A stretch of DNA of 64,000 nt from Sporosarcina sp. BI001-red (GCF_003384035.1 NZ_QQAK01000015.1:1-64000), one strand, 5' to 3'. Counted from the stretch's first letter, positions 1-8,526 are shown. Translations and numbers: made by a program. Notes: generated by a model from the letters alone, not told the origin.

Positions 1-177
1 GAGATAGTTTCGGAATACATGGTTTCCTCATTCCTATCTTCTGTTGTAAAGTTGAAATTTGTATTATAAATTCCCTGTGTTTTCATGCCGAAGGCATTTA
101 TCACAGAACTTGTCGCGCGCCCCCGTTACTTGAAGAAGATATTTTTTCTATTTCAAGTAATTGATATAAATTGGTCT

Positions 178-600
178 TTATTTAGCCACTGTTTCAGCAG
201 GAGTAATAGCTTCATTTGGAAAATACGTTGTTTTTATTTTAGTAATAAACCAATTTGTTCTATTAGGATCTGGATTCTTTTCAACAGTAATAACCTTATA
301 TCCTCTTCCAAAGTTTGCATATGAAGTTAATAGATCATATGCAATTGTATATCTTACTTTTGAATCGCTAATCTTATTTACTTTTACAAAATGAACATTG
401 CCAACCCACGGACTTGATTGTCCAGTCACCCAACCCTTTTCTTCAAACTCTTTCTGTGTACGTTTCTGAAGAGACGGCGAAAGCACGGCATATTGTACGG
501 CACCACTTCGATTCTTCACGCCCAATATCCATAATTCTACTGCTTGTTTAGGGTTTTCCGTTTGCAAACCATAAATAAATGAAATAAGTTGACTATCCAA
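178..600 (-). CDS. Hypothetical protein, possibly truncated at the N terminus
   Basis: 140 residues from a TTG start, the only start codon after an in-frame stop. A G-rich stretch (GGTGATGGGGGA) precedes it but is a poor ribosome site. The C-terminal half (motifs such as AVQYAVLSPSLQKR, KGWVTGQSSPWV and VRYTIAYDLLTS) looks like a secreted or lipoprotein-borne domain of the NTF2-like or DUF4829 kind. That is inference; I do not recognise the family with certainty. No signal peptide is present, so the exported N terminus may have been lost. It lies next to two other orphan minus-strand genes at the edge of a recombinase-bearing region. Confidence 0.55.
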   Translation of the reverse strand: MDSQLISFIYGLQTENPKQAVELWILGVKNRSGAVQYAVLSPSLQKRTQKEFEEKGWVTGQSSPWVGNVHFVKVNKISDSKVRYTIAYDLLTSYANFGRGYKVITVEKNPDPNRTNWFITKIKTTYFPNEAITPAETVAK

Positions 601-774
601 TATCCCCCATCACCTTTTCGAACATACTTTCTAATAAGATATGTTTCGAAGGACTTCCGAATTCAGATATTGGCCCGATTGCTATATAGGCGTAATCTTA
701 ATCGGCAACTTTTGCCCTAAGTTTAACCACTGTGTATCCTATCTACTGTTCCCAATATCCGACTTGGAACAAAT

Positions 775-1053
775 TCACTTATTGTCTAGAAAGGGAAGAA
801 GTATAGTTTCTACCCATATATGAAATTTAGTTTGAGCCTCTTCATAATCATTTGTCTTAAAAATCAGTACACCGAAATCATTATCTATTTCATATTCTGA
901 ACCCAGCAGCTTTTGTACATCTTCATCATCTATGTGATTAAAAAAGACATCCCAAGTACCTTCCTCATTTTCAAATCCAATAGCTTCTATACAATATTTC
1001 CCTTCGTAATAACCAACGTGCCAATGCCCTTCCCCCACTGACCAAACCCCCAA
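775..1053 (-). CDS. Hypothetical small acidic protein
   Basis: 92 residues with many Glu/Asp and aromatic residues (GEGHWHVGYYEGKY, then VFFNHIDDEDVQKLL). There is no signal peptide or membrane segment. The only available start is TTG, right after an in-frame stop and without a convincing Shine-Dalgarno sequence, so the N terminus may be damaged or the true start may be the inner GTG about five codons on. I do not recognise the family. Composition resembles the single-domain immunity-like or SMI1-like proteins often found in accessory regions, but that is only an impression. Confidence 0.45.
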   Translation of the reverse strand: MGVWSVGEGHWHVGYYEGKYCIEAIGFENEEGTWDVFFNHIDDEDVQKLLGSEYEIDNDFGVLIFKTNDYEEAQTKFHIWVETILLPFLDNK

Positions 1054-1206
1054 TACATTTCACATCTTTATAACTCTTAGTCCACACATAAACTTAAATG
1101 GATTATAGTCCTATACAATAAACAAAGTGGCCCTCTTGTTGAACCAAACCAGACCCCTCCTTTGGAATCCCAGCTCCACGGTAACGGAGGAAAAAGGACA
1201 ATCCAC

Positions 1207-1608
1207 TTAATTTAACGGAAATCCTTCCTTCATTTCATACAATTCAAAGTCATCCTCATGAATAACAACCGAGATTACAGTAGTTCCTTTTTTAAAGAAG
1301 TTAGCATGTCCCATTTGTTCTTCTTTCAATAGTTCCCACCCCCACAAATTAATCTCTTCAAAATACTCACTGGGTGGATAGAGTCCTTGTTCTCCTCCGA
1401 TGTTCTTCAACCGATATTTTTTGCCCTTTTCAATAGTAGAATTGTCGAATTGTACGTCGCTTGACTTTGCAGTAGCCGGAACTGGAAACTCTTCATTTAT
1501 TCCTGCTTTTTTATAACCATCAGTCTTGTCACTGGAAGGCGAACAGCCAACCAGACACAACACCACCACCAACAACAGTAGATAGAATCGATCTTTGTAA
1601 GTTTTCAT
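1207..1608 (-). CDS. Putative lipoprotein of unknown function
   Basis: 133 residues. A short basic N terminus is followed by a hydrophobic segment and a lipobox (LCLVGC, Cys near residue 22), so it should be diacylated and anchored outside the membrane. The mature part is Lys/Glu-rich with Trp/aromatic clusters (FEEINLWGWELL). Two adjacent ATG codons are possible starts. The second is chosen because the AAGGGTG ribosome site lies only 2 nt from the first and 5 nt from the second. I cannot assign a family. It is transcribed away from the divergent tyrosine recombinase gene. Confidence 0.65.
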   Translation of the reverse strand: MKTYKDRFYLLLLVVVLCLVGCSPSSDKTDGYKKAGINEEFPVPATAKSSDVQFDNSTIEKGKKYRLKNIGGEQGLYPPSEYFEEINLWGWELLKEEQMGHANFFKKGTTVISVVIHEDDFELYEMKEGFPLN

Positions 1609-1917
1609 CATTTCACCCTTCGACCTTTTTTCGTTACACTTACTTTCCTATCAGCTAAACTTTTCACCTTATAATGGCCCGTTAACGGTATACCGGCTTT
1701 ATTACAAATAGCCGAGTTTGTATAACAAGTATAACATTTCCATTTCTGAAAAGTACATTTATTATCCGTATGATAGGAGCGGTAAATGTATTGTCACTCA
1801 CTGGTATTATCTATTTTACTTCTCTGCCTCCTTTGTATTGCCTCATAATTATTTTCATAATCAATCTGTCAAAATGTTGGTCAAGATTGATTTTAAAAGA
1901 ATTGGGGAGGAAAAGGG
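1609..1917. other. Divergent intergenic region with two overlapping palindromes
   Basis: About 300 bp between the lipoprotein gene and the recombinase gene. It contains two overlapping perfect 10-bp palindromes, CCGTTAACGG (1679-1688) and CGGTATACCG (1686-1695), just after a TATAAT hexamer at 1670-1675. They could be an operator for the divergent genes or a recombinase binding site. The rest is AT-rich with no coding sequence that I can support. The recombinase ribosome site (GGGGAGGAAAAGGG) lies at the right end. Confidence 0.4.
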
Positions 1918-2817
1918 ATGTCAGATTTTAAATTTGCAAAGCACCAAGATACATTTGAGACCCAAAAACGTCATTACGACAGAAAAGTTGATATTGAAAA
2001 TAAGATGGGGGAGATCCCAAGACAATATGAGGGGGATATTCGTAGGTTCAAAGAATATTGCACCAATACTAGCCAACAAATTGGAACAGAGGCGCTGCTT
2101 GATTATTTATATATATCGTTGACCATACAAAGAATAAAAAAAACGACATGGGAACGTAGACTGGCAGCTATTAGAAAATACTTAAGTGTAATGCATAGTA
2201 TAGAATTTAAAGGAGAGGCTAGAGTTGCATACGAGCTTTCAGCGATGCGGAAAATGTATCGTGAAGATGAATATGCTCATTTAATTCAGGTTCGAGGAAA
2301 ATCAGCCATTGATAAGAGAGAATTGATGGATACTCTTAATAAGCTACCAATAAGAGCAAAAGCAATTTGTTTAGTTAATCTTGTAACTGCTAACCGACCT
2401 AATGAAATGGTTCGTTTAAAAATATCAGACTTTGATTTAAAAAACAGATCCGTTCATGTTTATTTGAAGAAACAAAAAAGGTGGCATACTAAACGGCTCA
2501 CACCAGAAGTTATTATTGCAATTGAAGAATATATACATGAATACAATCTTAATTCAGACGATTACTTTGTAGGAAGAGTATATAAGAATGAACGCTATGA
2601 GAGCGCAGTTATTAGTGAAATAGGCTATTGTAAGGCTTTGAAGCGGTGGACTGGGGGACTTACCGGATACAATTTCAGAAAAAGCCAGGTGGTAGCGATG
2701 CACACAGCAGGTGCAGATTTACCAACTATCGCGCAACAAACGGGACATAAATCACTTGAAACTTTAGTTCAGCATTATCTAACGATATCTGAGACAACTT
2801 TGGACAAATATTTATAG
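1918..2817 (+). CDS. Tyrosine recombinase / phage-type integrase
   Basis: 299 residues. It starts at ATG behind a strong GGGGAGGAAAAGGG site. The N-terminal half (about residues 35-125) looks like a SAM-like core-binding domain and the C-terminal half is the catalytic domain. Catalytic elements seen are Arg160 in the TANRPNEM box, Arg254 in YNFRKS, His277 in QTGHKSLET and the nucleophile Tyr287 in VQHYL. The usual His of the HxxR box is replaced by Tyr251, a substitution tolerated in some members. The enzyme cuts and rejoins DNA by site-specific strand exchange through a 3'-phosphotyrosine link. No excisionase or phage genes are adjacent, and the only other recombinase is the convergent serine resolvase. 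It may be the integrase of a decayed island or a domesticated recombinase. Confidence 0.88.
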   Translation: MSDFKFAKHQDTFETQKRHYDRKVDIENKMGEIPRQYEGDIRRFKEYCTNTSQQIGTEALLDYLYISLTIQRIKKTTWERRLAAIRKYLSVMHSIEFKGEARVAYELSAMRKMYREDEYAHLIQVRGKSAIDKRELMDTLNKLPIRAKAICLVNLVTANRPNEMVRLKISDFDLKNRSVHVYLKKQKRWHTKRLTPEVIIAIEEYIHEYNLNSDDYFVGRVYKNERYESAVISEIGYCKALKRWTGGLTGYNFRKSQVVAMHTAGADLPTIAQQTGHKSLETLVQHYLTISETTLDKYL

Positions 2818-2896
2818 GTATATACGAGATATAAACTTGGTTATTATAAAACTGTTAAATTCCGAAACTTTAAAGCAATCGTTGTAAGTATATAAA

Positions 2897-2932
2897 AAAA
2901 CCTCTTTTGCCATTCTCGGTAAAGGAGGTTTT
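2897..2932. terminator. Bidirectional rho-independent terminator
   Basis: A 15-bp stem (AAAACCTCTTTTGCC with its partner, two G-U wobbles) and a 6-nt loop, with A and T runs at the two ends. It sits between the convergent tyrosine and serine recombinase genes and can serve both. Confidence 0.85.
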
Positions 2933-2946
2933 AAGAGTTTCTTCTA

Positions 2947-3564
2947 TTATAATGTGCTCGATGTTTCATCTTCGAGTGCTTTCACTAATTTATAAAAACT
3001 AGTTTTCTTAACCCCAGCTTCCTGCATTGCTTGCACGGCTGTTAATTCTTTAGCTTTCCATTTCCTATAAACCTCTTTAAACTCTTCTGAAAGCAGAACT
3101 TTAGGTCTTCCAAACTTAACCCCATTTTGCAACGCCAAATCAATTCCTTCACGCTGCCGTTTTCGAATGCGTTCTCGTTCCTCTTCAGCCATCCAGGAAA
3201 GGATCTGCAAAACTAAATCCGCGATAAAGGTTCCCATGCTGTCTTTATATTGCGTCGTATCGAGTAAAGGCATATCCATGACAACAATATCGGCTTCGAT
3301 GTTCTTCGTCAGGTCATTCCATTCCTGCAGGATTTCTTCTTTGTTCCGACCAAATCGATCCAGCGAATGGATATACAATACGTCACCTTTTCGGATAATC
3401 CGTTTAAGCAATTGATAGTTTACACGTTCAAAGTTCTTTCCGCTTTGCTTATCCAAATAAATATCGCGTTCATTAATATCTAACTTTTTCATAGCATCCA
3501 ATTGCCGACCTTCATTTTGATCTTTACTGCTGACTCGTATGTAACCAAATTTGCGTTGTTCCAT
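2947..3564 (-). CDS. Serine recombinase (resolvase/invertase family)
   Basis: 205 residues from ATG behind GAGGTGAATT. The N-terminal resolvase domain begins with FGYIRVSSKDQN, where Ser12 after the conserved Arg10 is the expected nucleophile, and continues to the long E-helix (about residues 100-145, AEEERERIRKRQREG). A C-terminal helix-turn-helix of Hin type follows (about 150-200, with GRPKVLLSEEF leading into it). Length is typical of the small Tn3/Hin-type enzymes. Its own upstream DNA carries dyad repeats that look like a res site, which argues for a resolvase rather than an invertase. It may resolve cointegrates of a transposon whose transposase is not in this window, or it may stabilise an island. 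Confidence 0.9.
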   Translation of the reverse strand: MEQRKFGYIRVSSKDQNEGRQLDAMKKLDINERDIYLDKQSGKNFERVNYQLLKRIIRKGDVLYIHSLDRFGRNKEEILQEWNDLTKNIEADIVVMDMPLLDTTQYKDSMGTFIADLVLQILSWMAEEERERIRKRQREGIDLALQNGVKFGRPKVLLSEEFKEVYRKWKAKELTAVQAMQEAGVKKTSFYKLVKALEDETSSTL

Positions 3565-3609
3565 AATTCACCTCGAAAAAAGATTCTTTTCCCTCATTAT
3601 ACCTGAAAA

Positions 3610-3735
3610 GCGTCCGTGAAAGTATGTGCAAATTAATGAACGTTCGTAAAGTGTTTCGATACATTTATGGACGTTCTTTTCGCTGTTTTTGAATCCTTTT
3701 TAAAGCGTTCATAAAAGTGTGATTTTACGAACGCT
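3610..3735. promoter_or_regulatory. Candidate res (resolution) site of the adjacent resolvase
   Basis: Half-sites close to GCGTTCRTAAAA occur repeatedly in both orientations: 3610-3623, 3633-3644 (inverted), 3639-3654, 3661-3675 (inverted), 3705-3720 and 3722-3735 (inverted). They form three dyads of about 35, 37 and 30 bp. The distal 30-bp dyad (3705-3734) is the most symmetrical and has a size and position like crossover site I of Tn3-type res. The two nearer dyads resemble accessory sites II and III, and overlap at a shared AACGTT. The resolvase promoter would lie inside, giving autorepression. This assignment is inference from the layout. Confidence 0.6.
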
Positions 3736-3950
3736 GATATTTCACCTGCATTATCATTTGTTCAAATAAGAGATGCTGTGTAAGACACAACTCCAAATAG
3801 TGTCCGACTTGTACCATGCACAAGCAGCAAAACAAGATAATTATACATAAGACTAACCGTTTCCTCATATGGAAAGATGGTGTCCTGCCTTTAGAGTTAG
3901 GGATGCCTGCATCAGAAACAAACACAAAAAGTTAACACACAAAGCATGTA

Positions 3951-3995
3951 AAAAAGCAGCAAAGAGAGCCAATGGCTTGCCTTCGCTGCTTTTTT
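3951..3995 (-). terminator. Terminator of the ECF S-component gene
   Basis: On the minus strand, GCAGCGAAGGC pairs imperfectly with a partner ending in TTTGCTGC and is followed by a T run. It lies immediately after the stop codon of the S-component gene. Confidence 0.7.
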
Positions 3996-3997
3996 AA

Positions 3998-4549
3998 TTA
4001 AAATTTATTTCGAAAGAAGGGAGTTTTTTTCAAAGAGATGGACAGCGGGATGGCAATCAGCAACCCGACCCCGCATTGAATGAGGTCCCCTGGGATGGAT
4101 GCGAGGGGTGCCGCCCAATTGTTGTACATGATGGCTTGCCCGATGTAGTACACGGCGAGCATAACAGGCGTGGACGCAACGGCTGCCAGGATATTGAGCA
4201 GTGTATTTTCTCCCCGATAACCATTTGACCATGCGATTTTACCGACGATGTAGCCTTGCAACGCACGAGCGATGATGGTCGTGGGCGCCCAGATCATCCA
4301 GCCGCCGAAAATATCGAACAAGCCCATCCCGATCGCTCCAGCAAGCGCTCCCTTTTTAGGGCCGAATAGAATGGAAACGGTGAAAAGCGCTGCTGTCCCT
4401 AAATGGATGAGGCCGCCTTGTCCTATTGGAAGCTTGATGTTAATGAAGACAGTGGACAGTAATACAATGGTCGACAGGATGGCTGTCAGCACTAAATCCA
4501 TCGTGTTTGTGCGTATTTGGGTTGATGTTTGGCGTTCTATCTTTTGCAT
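3998..4549 (-). CDS. ECF transporter S component, probably for a vitamin (B6 precursor?)
   Basis: 183 residues with about five to six hydrophobic segments (for example DLVLTAILSTIVLLSTVFI and LFTVSILFGPKKGALAGAIGMG). These are typical of the COG4684-type substrate-binding S subunits of energy-coupling-factor transporters, which work with a shared EcfAA'T module encoded elsewhere. The start is set at the second in-frame ATG because GAGGAG directly abuts the first one (4561) but is about 12 nt from this one. The gene is divergent from a pyridoxal-type kinase. ECF S components near pdx kinase genes have been proposed to import vitamin B6 vitamers, so that substrate is inferred from context; hydroxymethylpyrimidine is the main alternative. 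Confidence 0.82.
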   Translation of the reverse strand: MQKIERQTSTQIRTNTMDLVLTAILSTIVLLSTVFINIKLPIGQGGLIHLGTAALFTVSILFGPKKGALAGAIGMGLFDIFGGWMIWAPTTIIARALQGYIVGKIAWSNGYRGENTLLNILAAVASTPVMLAVYYIGQAIMYNNWAAPLASIPGDLIQCGVGLLIAIPLSISLKKTPFFRNKF

Positions 4550-4751
4550 GGGGGGATCCATCTCCTCGTGTTATGGAAAGTTGATAATTCTTATTTTACT
4601 GAATGGCTGACCATCATGAAAGTGTCAGTTTGATTAAAATGTTAGGGGTCAGTGATGAGAGGAAGAAATTGAGATTTTCTGTATTCTTGGTTTCCCTTTC
4701 TTATGGTACGATGGAAAAAGTGAAAGTACCGAAGAGTTAGGAGGGCATCTA

Positions 4752-5597
4752 TTGAAAAAGGTTGCGATTATCCAGGACATGTCTTCTTTTGGAAAATGCT
4801 CGCTGACAGCGGCCATTCCGGTATTATCTGTCATGGGGGTACAGGCAGTTCCTCTGCCTACTGCCATTTTAACGTCACAGACAGAGTATCCCAGCTATTT
4901 TTGCGAAGATTTAACGGCGAAGATGACTCATTTCACAGACGAGTGGCACAAGATGGGTGCTGCGTTTGATGGTATTCATACGGGTTTTGTGACAGGAAAA
5001 GAGCAGATTGAAAATATTTTTTCTTTTTTACATATGTTCCACAAGGAAGAGACGACGCTTCTTGTGGATCCGGTAATGGGTGACAGGGGACAAATGTATG
5101 ATGTGTTTACTAGCAAGTTGATTGGCTATATGAAGGAACTGGTGAAGCGTGCAGATGTCATTACACCGAACGTGACAGAATGCTGTTTACTGACAGGTCT
5201 GTCGTATGACAAGCTGCAAACGTACCGGACGAATAAGGATTATGTAGCGGCGATTGAGGAGGCTGGCTGGCAACTGCAGTCAGATACTAACGCCAAGGTC
5301 ATCATTACCGGTTTGAATCCGCCAGCCCTTTCAGGAACAAGAAGCGTCGGCAATATGTACATCGATGGCGCCAGCTCTTATATGAGACTTCAAGAATATA
5401 ACGGCAAGAGTTATTCCGGAACGGGTGATCTGTTTGCCTCTGTCATGATGGGCGGTTTGATGCGCGGTCAGGATACCTTAGAGACCATGGAGCTTGCAGA
5501 GAAGTTTTTAACTGCCGCAATCCAGTCGACATCTGAAGAGCGTATTCCCACAGTGGCCGGCGTAAACTTTGAATCGTATTTGCGGATGCTGTTGTAA
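4752..5597 (+). CDS. Pyridoxamine/pyridoxal kinase-like protein (ribokinase fold)
   Basis: 281 residues from a TTG start, 8 nt after a TTAGGAGGG ribosome site. It begins VAIIQDMSSFGKCSLTAA, the PdxY/PdxK-type opening of the ribokinase superfamily. DPVMGDRG (about residues 110-117) and the C-terminal SGTGDLFASV (about 220-229) supply the anion hole and the catalytic Asp. It should phosphorylate a B6 vitamer at the 5' hydroxyl with ATP for pyridoxal phosphate salvage. The divergent ECF S component fits as uptake partner. Members of this clade also act on hydroxymethylpyrimidine, so substrate is not settled. Confidence 0.88.
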   Translation: MKKVAIIQDMSSFGKCSLTAAIPVLSVMGVQAVPLPTAILTSQTEYPSYFCEDLTAKMTHFTDEWHKMGAAFDGIHTGFVTGKEQIENIFSFLHMFHKEETTLLVDPVMGDRGQMYDVFTSKLIGYMKELVKRADVITPNVTECCLLTGLSYDKLQTYRTNKDYVAAIEEAGWQLQSDTNAKVIITGLNPPALSGTRSVGNMYIDGASSYMRLQEYNGKSYSGTGDLFASVMMGGLMRGQDTLETMELAEKFLTAAIQSTSEERIPTVAGVNFESYLRMLL

Positions 5598-5941
5598 CAA
5601 GAGTGTGTGTGCAACATTGAATTCATTGTTGTACAGGCACTTCAAACTATTAAAATGCTGTCACGTCCTATTTGGCCAAATAATTGTATGATATAATCGT
5701 GATTAATTACAGAATTATTCATCAATTTTTTATCTTTTAAAATCATTGCATGATACGATTCTGAATTTCGTTGATGTTGTTCCGTACTCTAACCCAACTA
5801 ACTCTCGACAGAACCCTGCCAGTTTCTGTTGAAAGTTTTGGTTGTGTTTGATTTTTAAATTTAGTACCTATTCAGAGGTTAGAATAAAACTATGGACCTT
5901 TCCAGTAAGAAAAAATTTCAGATGAAAAAGGAGAACGTGTT
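5598..5941. other. Intergenic region with near-palindrome and possible promoter
   Basis: 344 bp without a gene. A 26-bp near-palindrome (5609-5634, centred on TTGAATTCA) follows the kinase stop codon but has no T run. A TATAAT hexamer at 5692-5697 has no good -35 at normal spacing. The subtilase ribosome site (AAAAAGGAGA) is at 5924-5933. Confidence 0.35.
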
Positions 5942-8326
5942 ATGCAGAATGTAGATCAGCGAACATCGATTAAAGAAGAAATGGATGTCATTATTCATTT
6001 ATCTGAAGAGCCGGTTGTCTTACAAAAACGGATGGCGGAGCTGAGTGGAATCTTTTTCACTGTGGAGGACACAAAAAAGGCAGAAGCAGCAGTGAATGTA
6101 CAACAACAGCAAGTCATTCAGGAAATGAATACAGGAAATATCCGATATAAAAACATACATACATATAAAACAGTGCTGAATGCTATTTCCACAACCATTG
6201 ACTCAAAGGATAAAGACCAACTTCTTTCTATAAAAGGTGTACTCCACATTGAACTGAACGTGGAAGCCAAAGCAATGGGATTGGCTTCAGCACCTAGTGA
6301 TACTGTAATGGGAACGGAAGGCGATCCTGTCTATTCGGAGATAAAGGCACTCTGGAACGAGGGACTTGAAGGGCAAGGCGTTAAGGTGGCGGTGCTGGAT
6401 TCAGGGATTGATAAAAATCATCCGGATTTAAAAGCTGCGTATAAGGGAGGGAGAAACTTTGTTGATCAATCCGATCCTGAAAAATATAGTTGTCTAAGAG
6501 CTGATGACGATCCTTCCGAAACGTCTCCAGATGAACGTCCAATCCAGGCGCCTGAAAAGTATCCATCCACAGGCGCTCCTTTTGCAACCCATCATGGAAC
6601 GCATGTTGCAGGAATTCTTGCTGGTAACAATAGAAATGGTGTTAAAGGCGTGGCGCCGAAAGTTGACCTCTACGCCTACCGTGTACTTGGCGCTTATACA
6701 GGTGGAGATATATCGACGATCATCAAAGGCATTGAAGAAGCGGTTCTCCAAAAGATGGACATCATTAATCTTTCAATTAGCGATGACAGTGACTTGGAAA
6801 GTCATGCATTGTCCATTGCTATTAACAACGCAGTCCTAGCTGGAGTGGTTGCGATCAGCACTGCTGGTAACACCGGATCGGTTCGAGGGACGGTTCGGGC
6901 TCCGGGAACATCTAGATTAGGTATTTCCGTAGGGAATTCGACTTTATCAGATGAAGTGGACAGTTCGAGCTCCCGTGGACCTTCAAGACCAAACTTTGAT
7001 ATTAAACCGGACATTGTAGCGCCGGGTACAGAAATCTTATCCACTATGCCACGATACGGTGTAGAGGGCTCTTTGGAATATGAGGGTGCATACAAACAGG
7101 AAACAGGAACATCCCAGTCAGCTCCTTATATCGCCGGCGTTGCTGCACTTATTAAGCAAGCCCATCCAAAATGGACACCCTATGATATTAAAGTGGCTCT
7201 CTCAAATACCGCTAAAGTACTTAATACAAAAACCTATACTGTATTTGACCAAGGCGCTGGACGTGTTCAGCCATATGCAGCTGTTCATCCTGCTATTCTG
7301 GCATACACAACTGAAGAAGTGGATGTAAACGGCGCAGGAAAAATAGTTGAAAACAAAAAGGGGACAGTAACTTTCGGAGCTGTTCCATTAACCGAGAACG
7401 TTTCAATTACAAAAACAATTGTTGTGAAAGATAGTAAAGGAGATGGCGGAATTTACGACGTACAAGTCCATACTACATACCCTTTTCAAGGCGCAAAGGT
7501 AACAGTCGATCAGTCATCGTTCATATTAGACGGTGAGTGTTTGCTTCAGGTAACGTTAACGGCTTGTGAAAATGAACACCCAAAATATCGTGATGAAATT
7601 TTAGGTTACATTCATATTGTAAAACAGGATCAAACCGTTGAAGTGTCTCTGCCGTTCGCTGCAGACTTTAGCGATGGAGCTACCGTCACGCCCGCTATTG
7701 AGGAATTTAGTATAACCAAGAAGGATATCTCTTTTAGCAACGTTGAAGTAGAAGATACAGTTCATGTCACATTATCGATTACTAGTGATTTATCTTACCC
7801 GTCTCTTGAAATTATTGACTATATTTCAAAAGAGCCGATTGATAGTTTGTTTTATGATAATGGGATGAGTTTAGGTACACGTAAATTCCCGGTTAACCGT
7901 AACTACACCTCCTCTTGGACAATGCAAGACACGACGCTTCAGGACGGTATCTATTCTGTCGATTTTACAGGAGCGGCAAAATCCACACTTCTTACAAATA
8001 GCATAGGACCTGTTTTTATCAAATCTATGAACCCTATCATAGAAGGATCAATTGACGGTTTACATCTTTCAGGACAAATAACCGACCAATATATCGACTT
8101 CAATAATACTTTAATAGAACACGGGAATGGATTTGACTTGAATGATAAACTACACGCCTTTTATAGTGTCACCATTGAAAAGAAAACAGGTAGACAAGTA
8201 CCTTTCCTATTGAACCAAGACGGTAGCTATTCAGTCAAACTGGACTCCTATCAGGCTGAAAAGAATTTCGTTACTATTGTCATTACAGATGAGGCTGGAA
8301 ATACGACTGAAAAATTGTTGTCTTAA
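5942..8326 (+). CDS. Subtilisin-like serine protease (S8), Vpr-like, without signal peptide
   Basis: 794 residues. An I9-type inhibitor propeptide (about 12-108) is followed by the S8 catalytic domain (about 140-450) with Asp153 (AVLDSGID), His218 (HHGTHVAG) and Ser391 (GTSQSAPYIAG), and the oxyanion Asn in STAGNTG. The C-terminal part has an Fn3-like domain (about 470-575) and a beta-rich Ig-like tail. This order matches Vpr of Bacillus, except that the protease-associated insert between His and Ser is missing. No Sec signal is visible, although the propeptide and architecture point to secretion. The ATG has a good ribosome site (AAAGGAGAACGTGTT), and an upstream ATG at 5922 is in another frame and not hydrophobic. 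It may be intracellular, exported otherwise, or have lost its signal. Confidence 0.9.
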   Translation: MQNVDQRTSIKEEMDVIIHLSEEPVVLQKRMAELSGIFFTVEDTKKAEAAVNVQQQQVIQEMNTGNIRYKNIHTYKTVLNAISTTIDSKDKDQLLSIKGVLHIELNVEAKAMGLASAPSDTVMGTEGDPVYSEIKALWNEGLEGQGVKVAVLDSGIDKNHPDLKAAYKGGRNFVDQSDPEKYSCLRADDDPSETSPDERPIQAPEKYPSTGAPFATHHGTHVAGILAGNNRNGVKGVAPKVDLYAYRVLGAYTGGDISTIIKGIEEAVLQKMDIINLSISDDSDLESHALSIAINNAVLAGVVAISTAGNTGSVRGTVRAPGTSRLGISVGNSTLSDEVDSSSSRGPSRPNFDIKPDIVAPGTEILSTMPRYGVEGSLEYEGAYKQETGTSQSAPYIAGVAALIKQAHPKWTPYDIKVALSNTAKVLNTKTYTVFDQGAGRVQPYAAVHPAILAYTTEEVDVNGAGKIVENKKGTVTFGAVPLTENVSITKTIVVKDSKGDGGIYDVQVHTTYPFQGAKVTVDQSSFILDGECLLQVTLTACENEHPKYRDEILGYIHIVKQDQTVEVSLPFAADFSDGATVTPAIEEFSITKKDISFSNVEVEDTVHVTLSITSDLSYPSLEIIDYISKEPIDSLFYDNGMSLGTRKFPVNRNYTSSWTMQDTTLQDGIYSVDFTGAAKSTLLTNSIGPVFIKSMNPIIEGSIDGLHLSGQITDQYIDFNNTLIEHGNGFDLNDKLHAFYSVTIEKKTGRQVPFLLNQDGSYSVKLDSYQAEKNFVTIVITDEAGNTTEKLLS

Positions 8327-8388
8327 GTACTAGCGATTGTAAGTTCAGGGGAACTGGATGACAGGTGATAGATAGTCCGTTCCAATTG

Positions 8389-8416
8389 AAAAACGTCAAC
8401 TCCTATTCGGGAGTTG
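8389..8416 (+). terminator. Rho-independent terminator of the subtilase gene
   Basis: AAACGTCAACTCC and GGGAGTTGGCGTTT form a 12-bp stem with one wobble and a short loop, followed by T residues, 62 bp after the stop codon. Confidence 0.85.
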
Positions 8417-8526
8417 GCGTTTTTGTTAGAAATCAGATTGAAGTAAATGATTATTGATGTTCTTTATAGTTCTCTCTAATTCCTAAAGAGTAAACACTAT
8501 GAGATTAGACGCATACGAGAAACAAA

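Noticed and set aside
1..86. Open minus-strand frame starting at ATG 86 (MKTQGIYNTNFNFTTED) and running off the window
   Set aside because: Only 28 codons are visible, there is no ribosome site, and being open by chance is likely at this length. It may still be a real gene start.
3725..3868. Hydrophobic 47-residue frame on the minus strand (MRKRLVLCIIILFCCLCMV)
   Set aside because: No ribosome site, and it runs into the distal half of the res-like dyad. Cys/Ile-rich composition is expected from AT-rich DNA. Kept only as a remote possibility.
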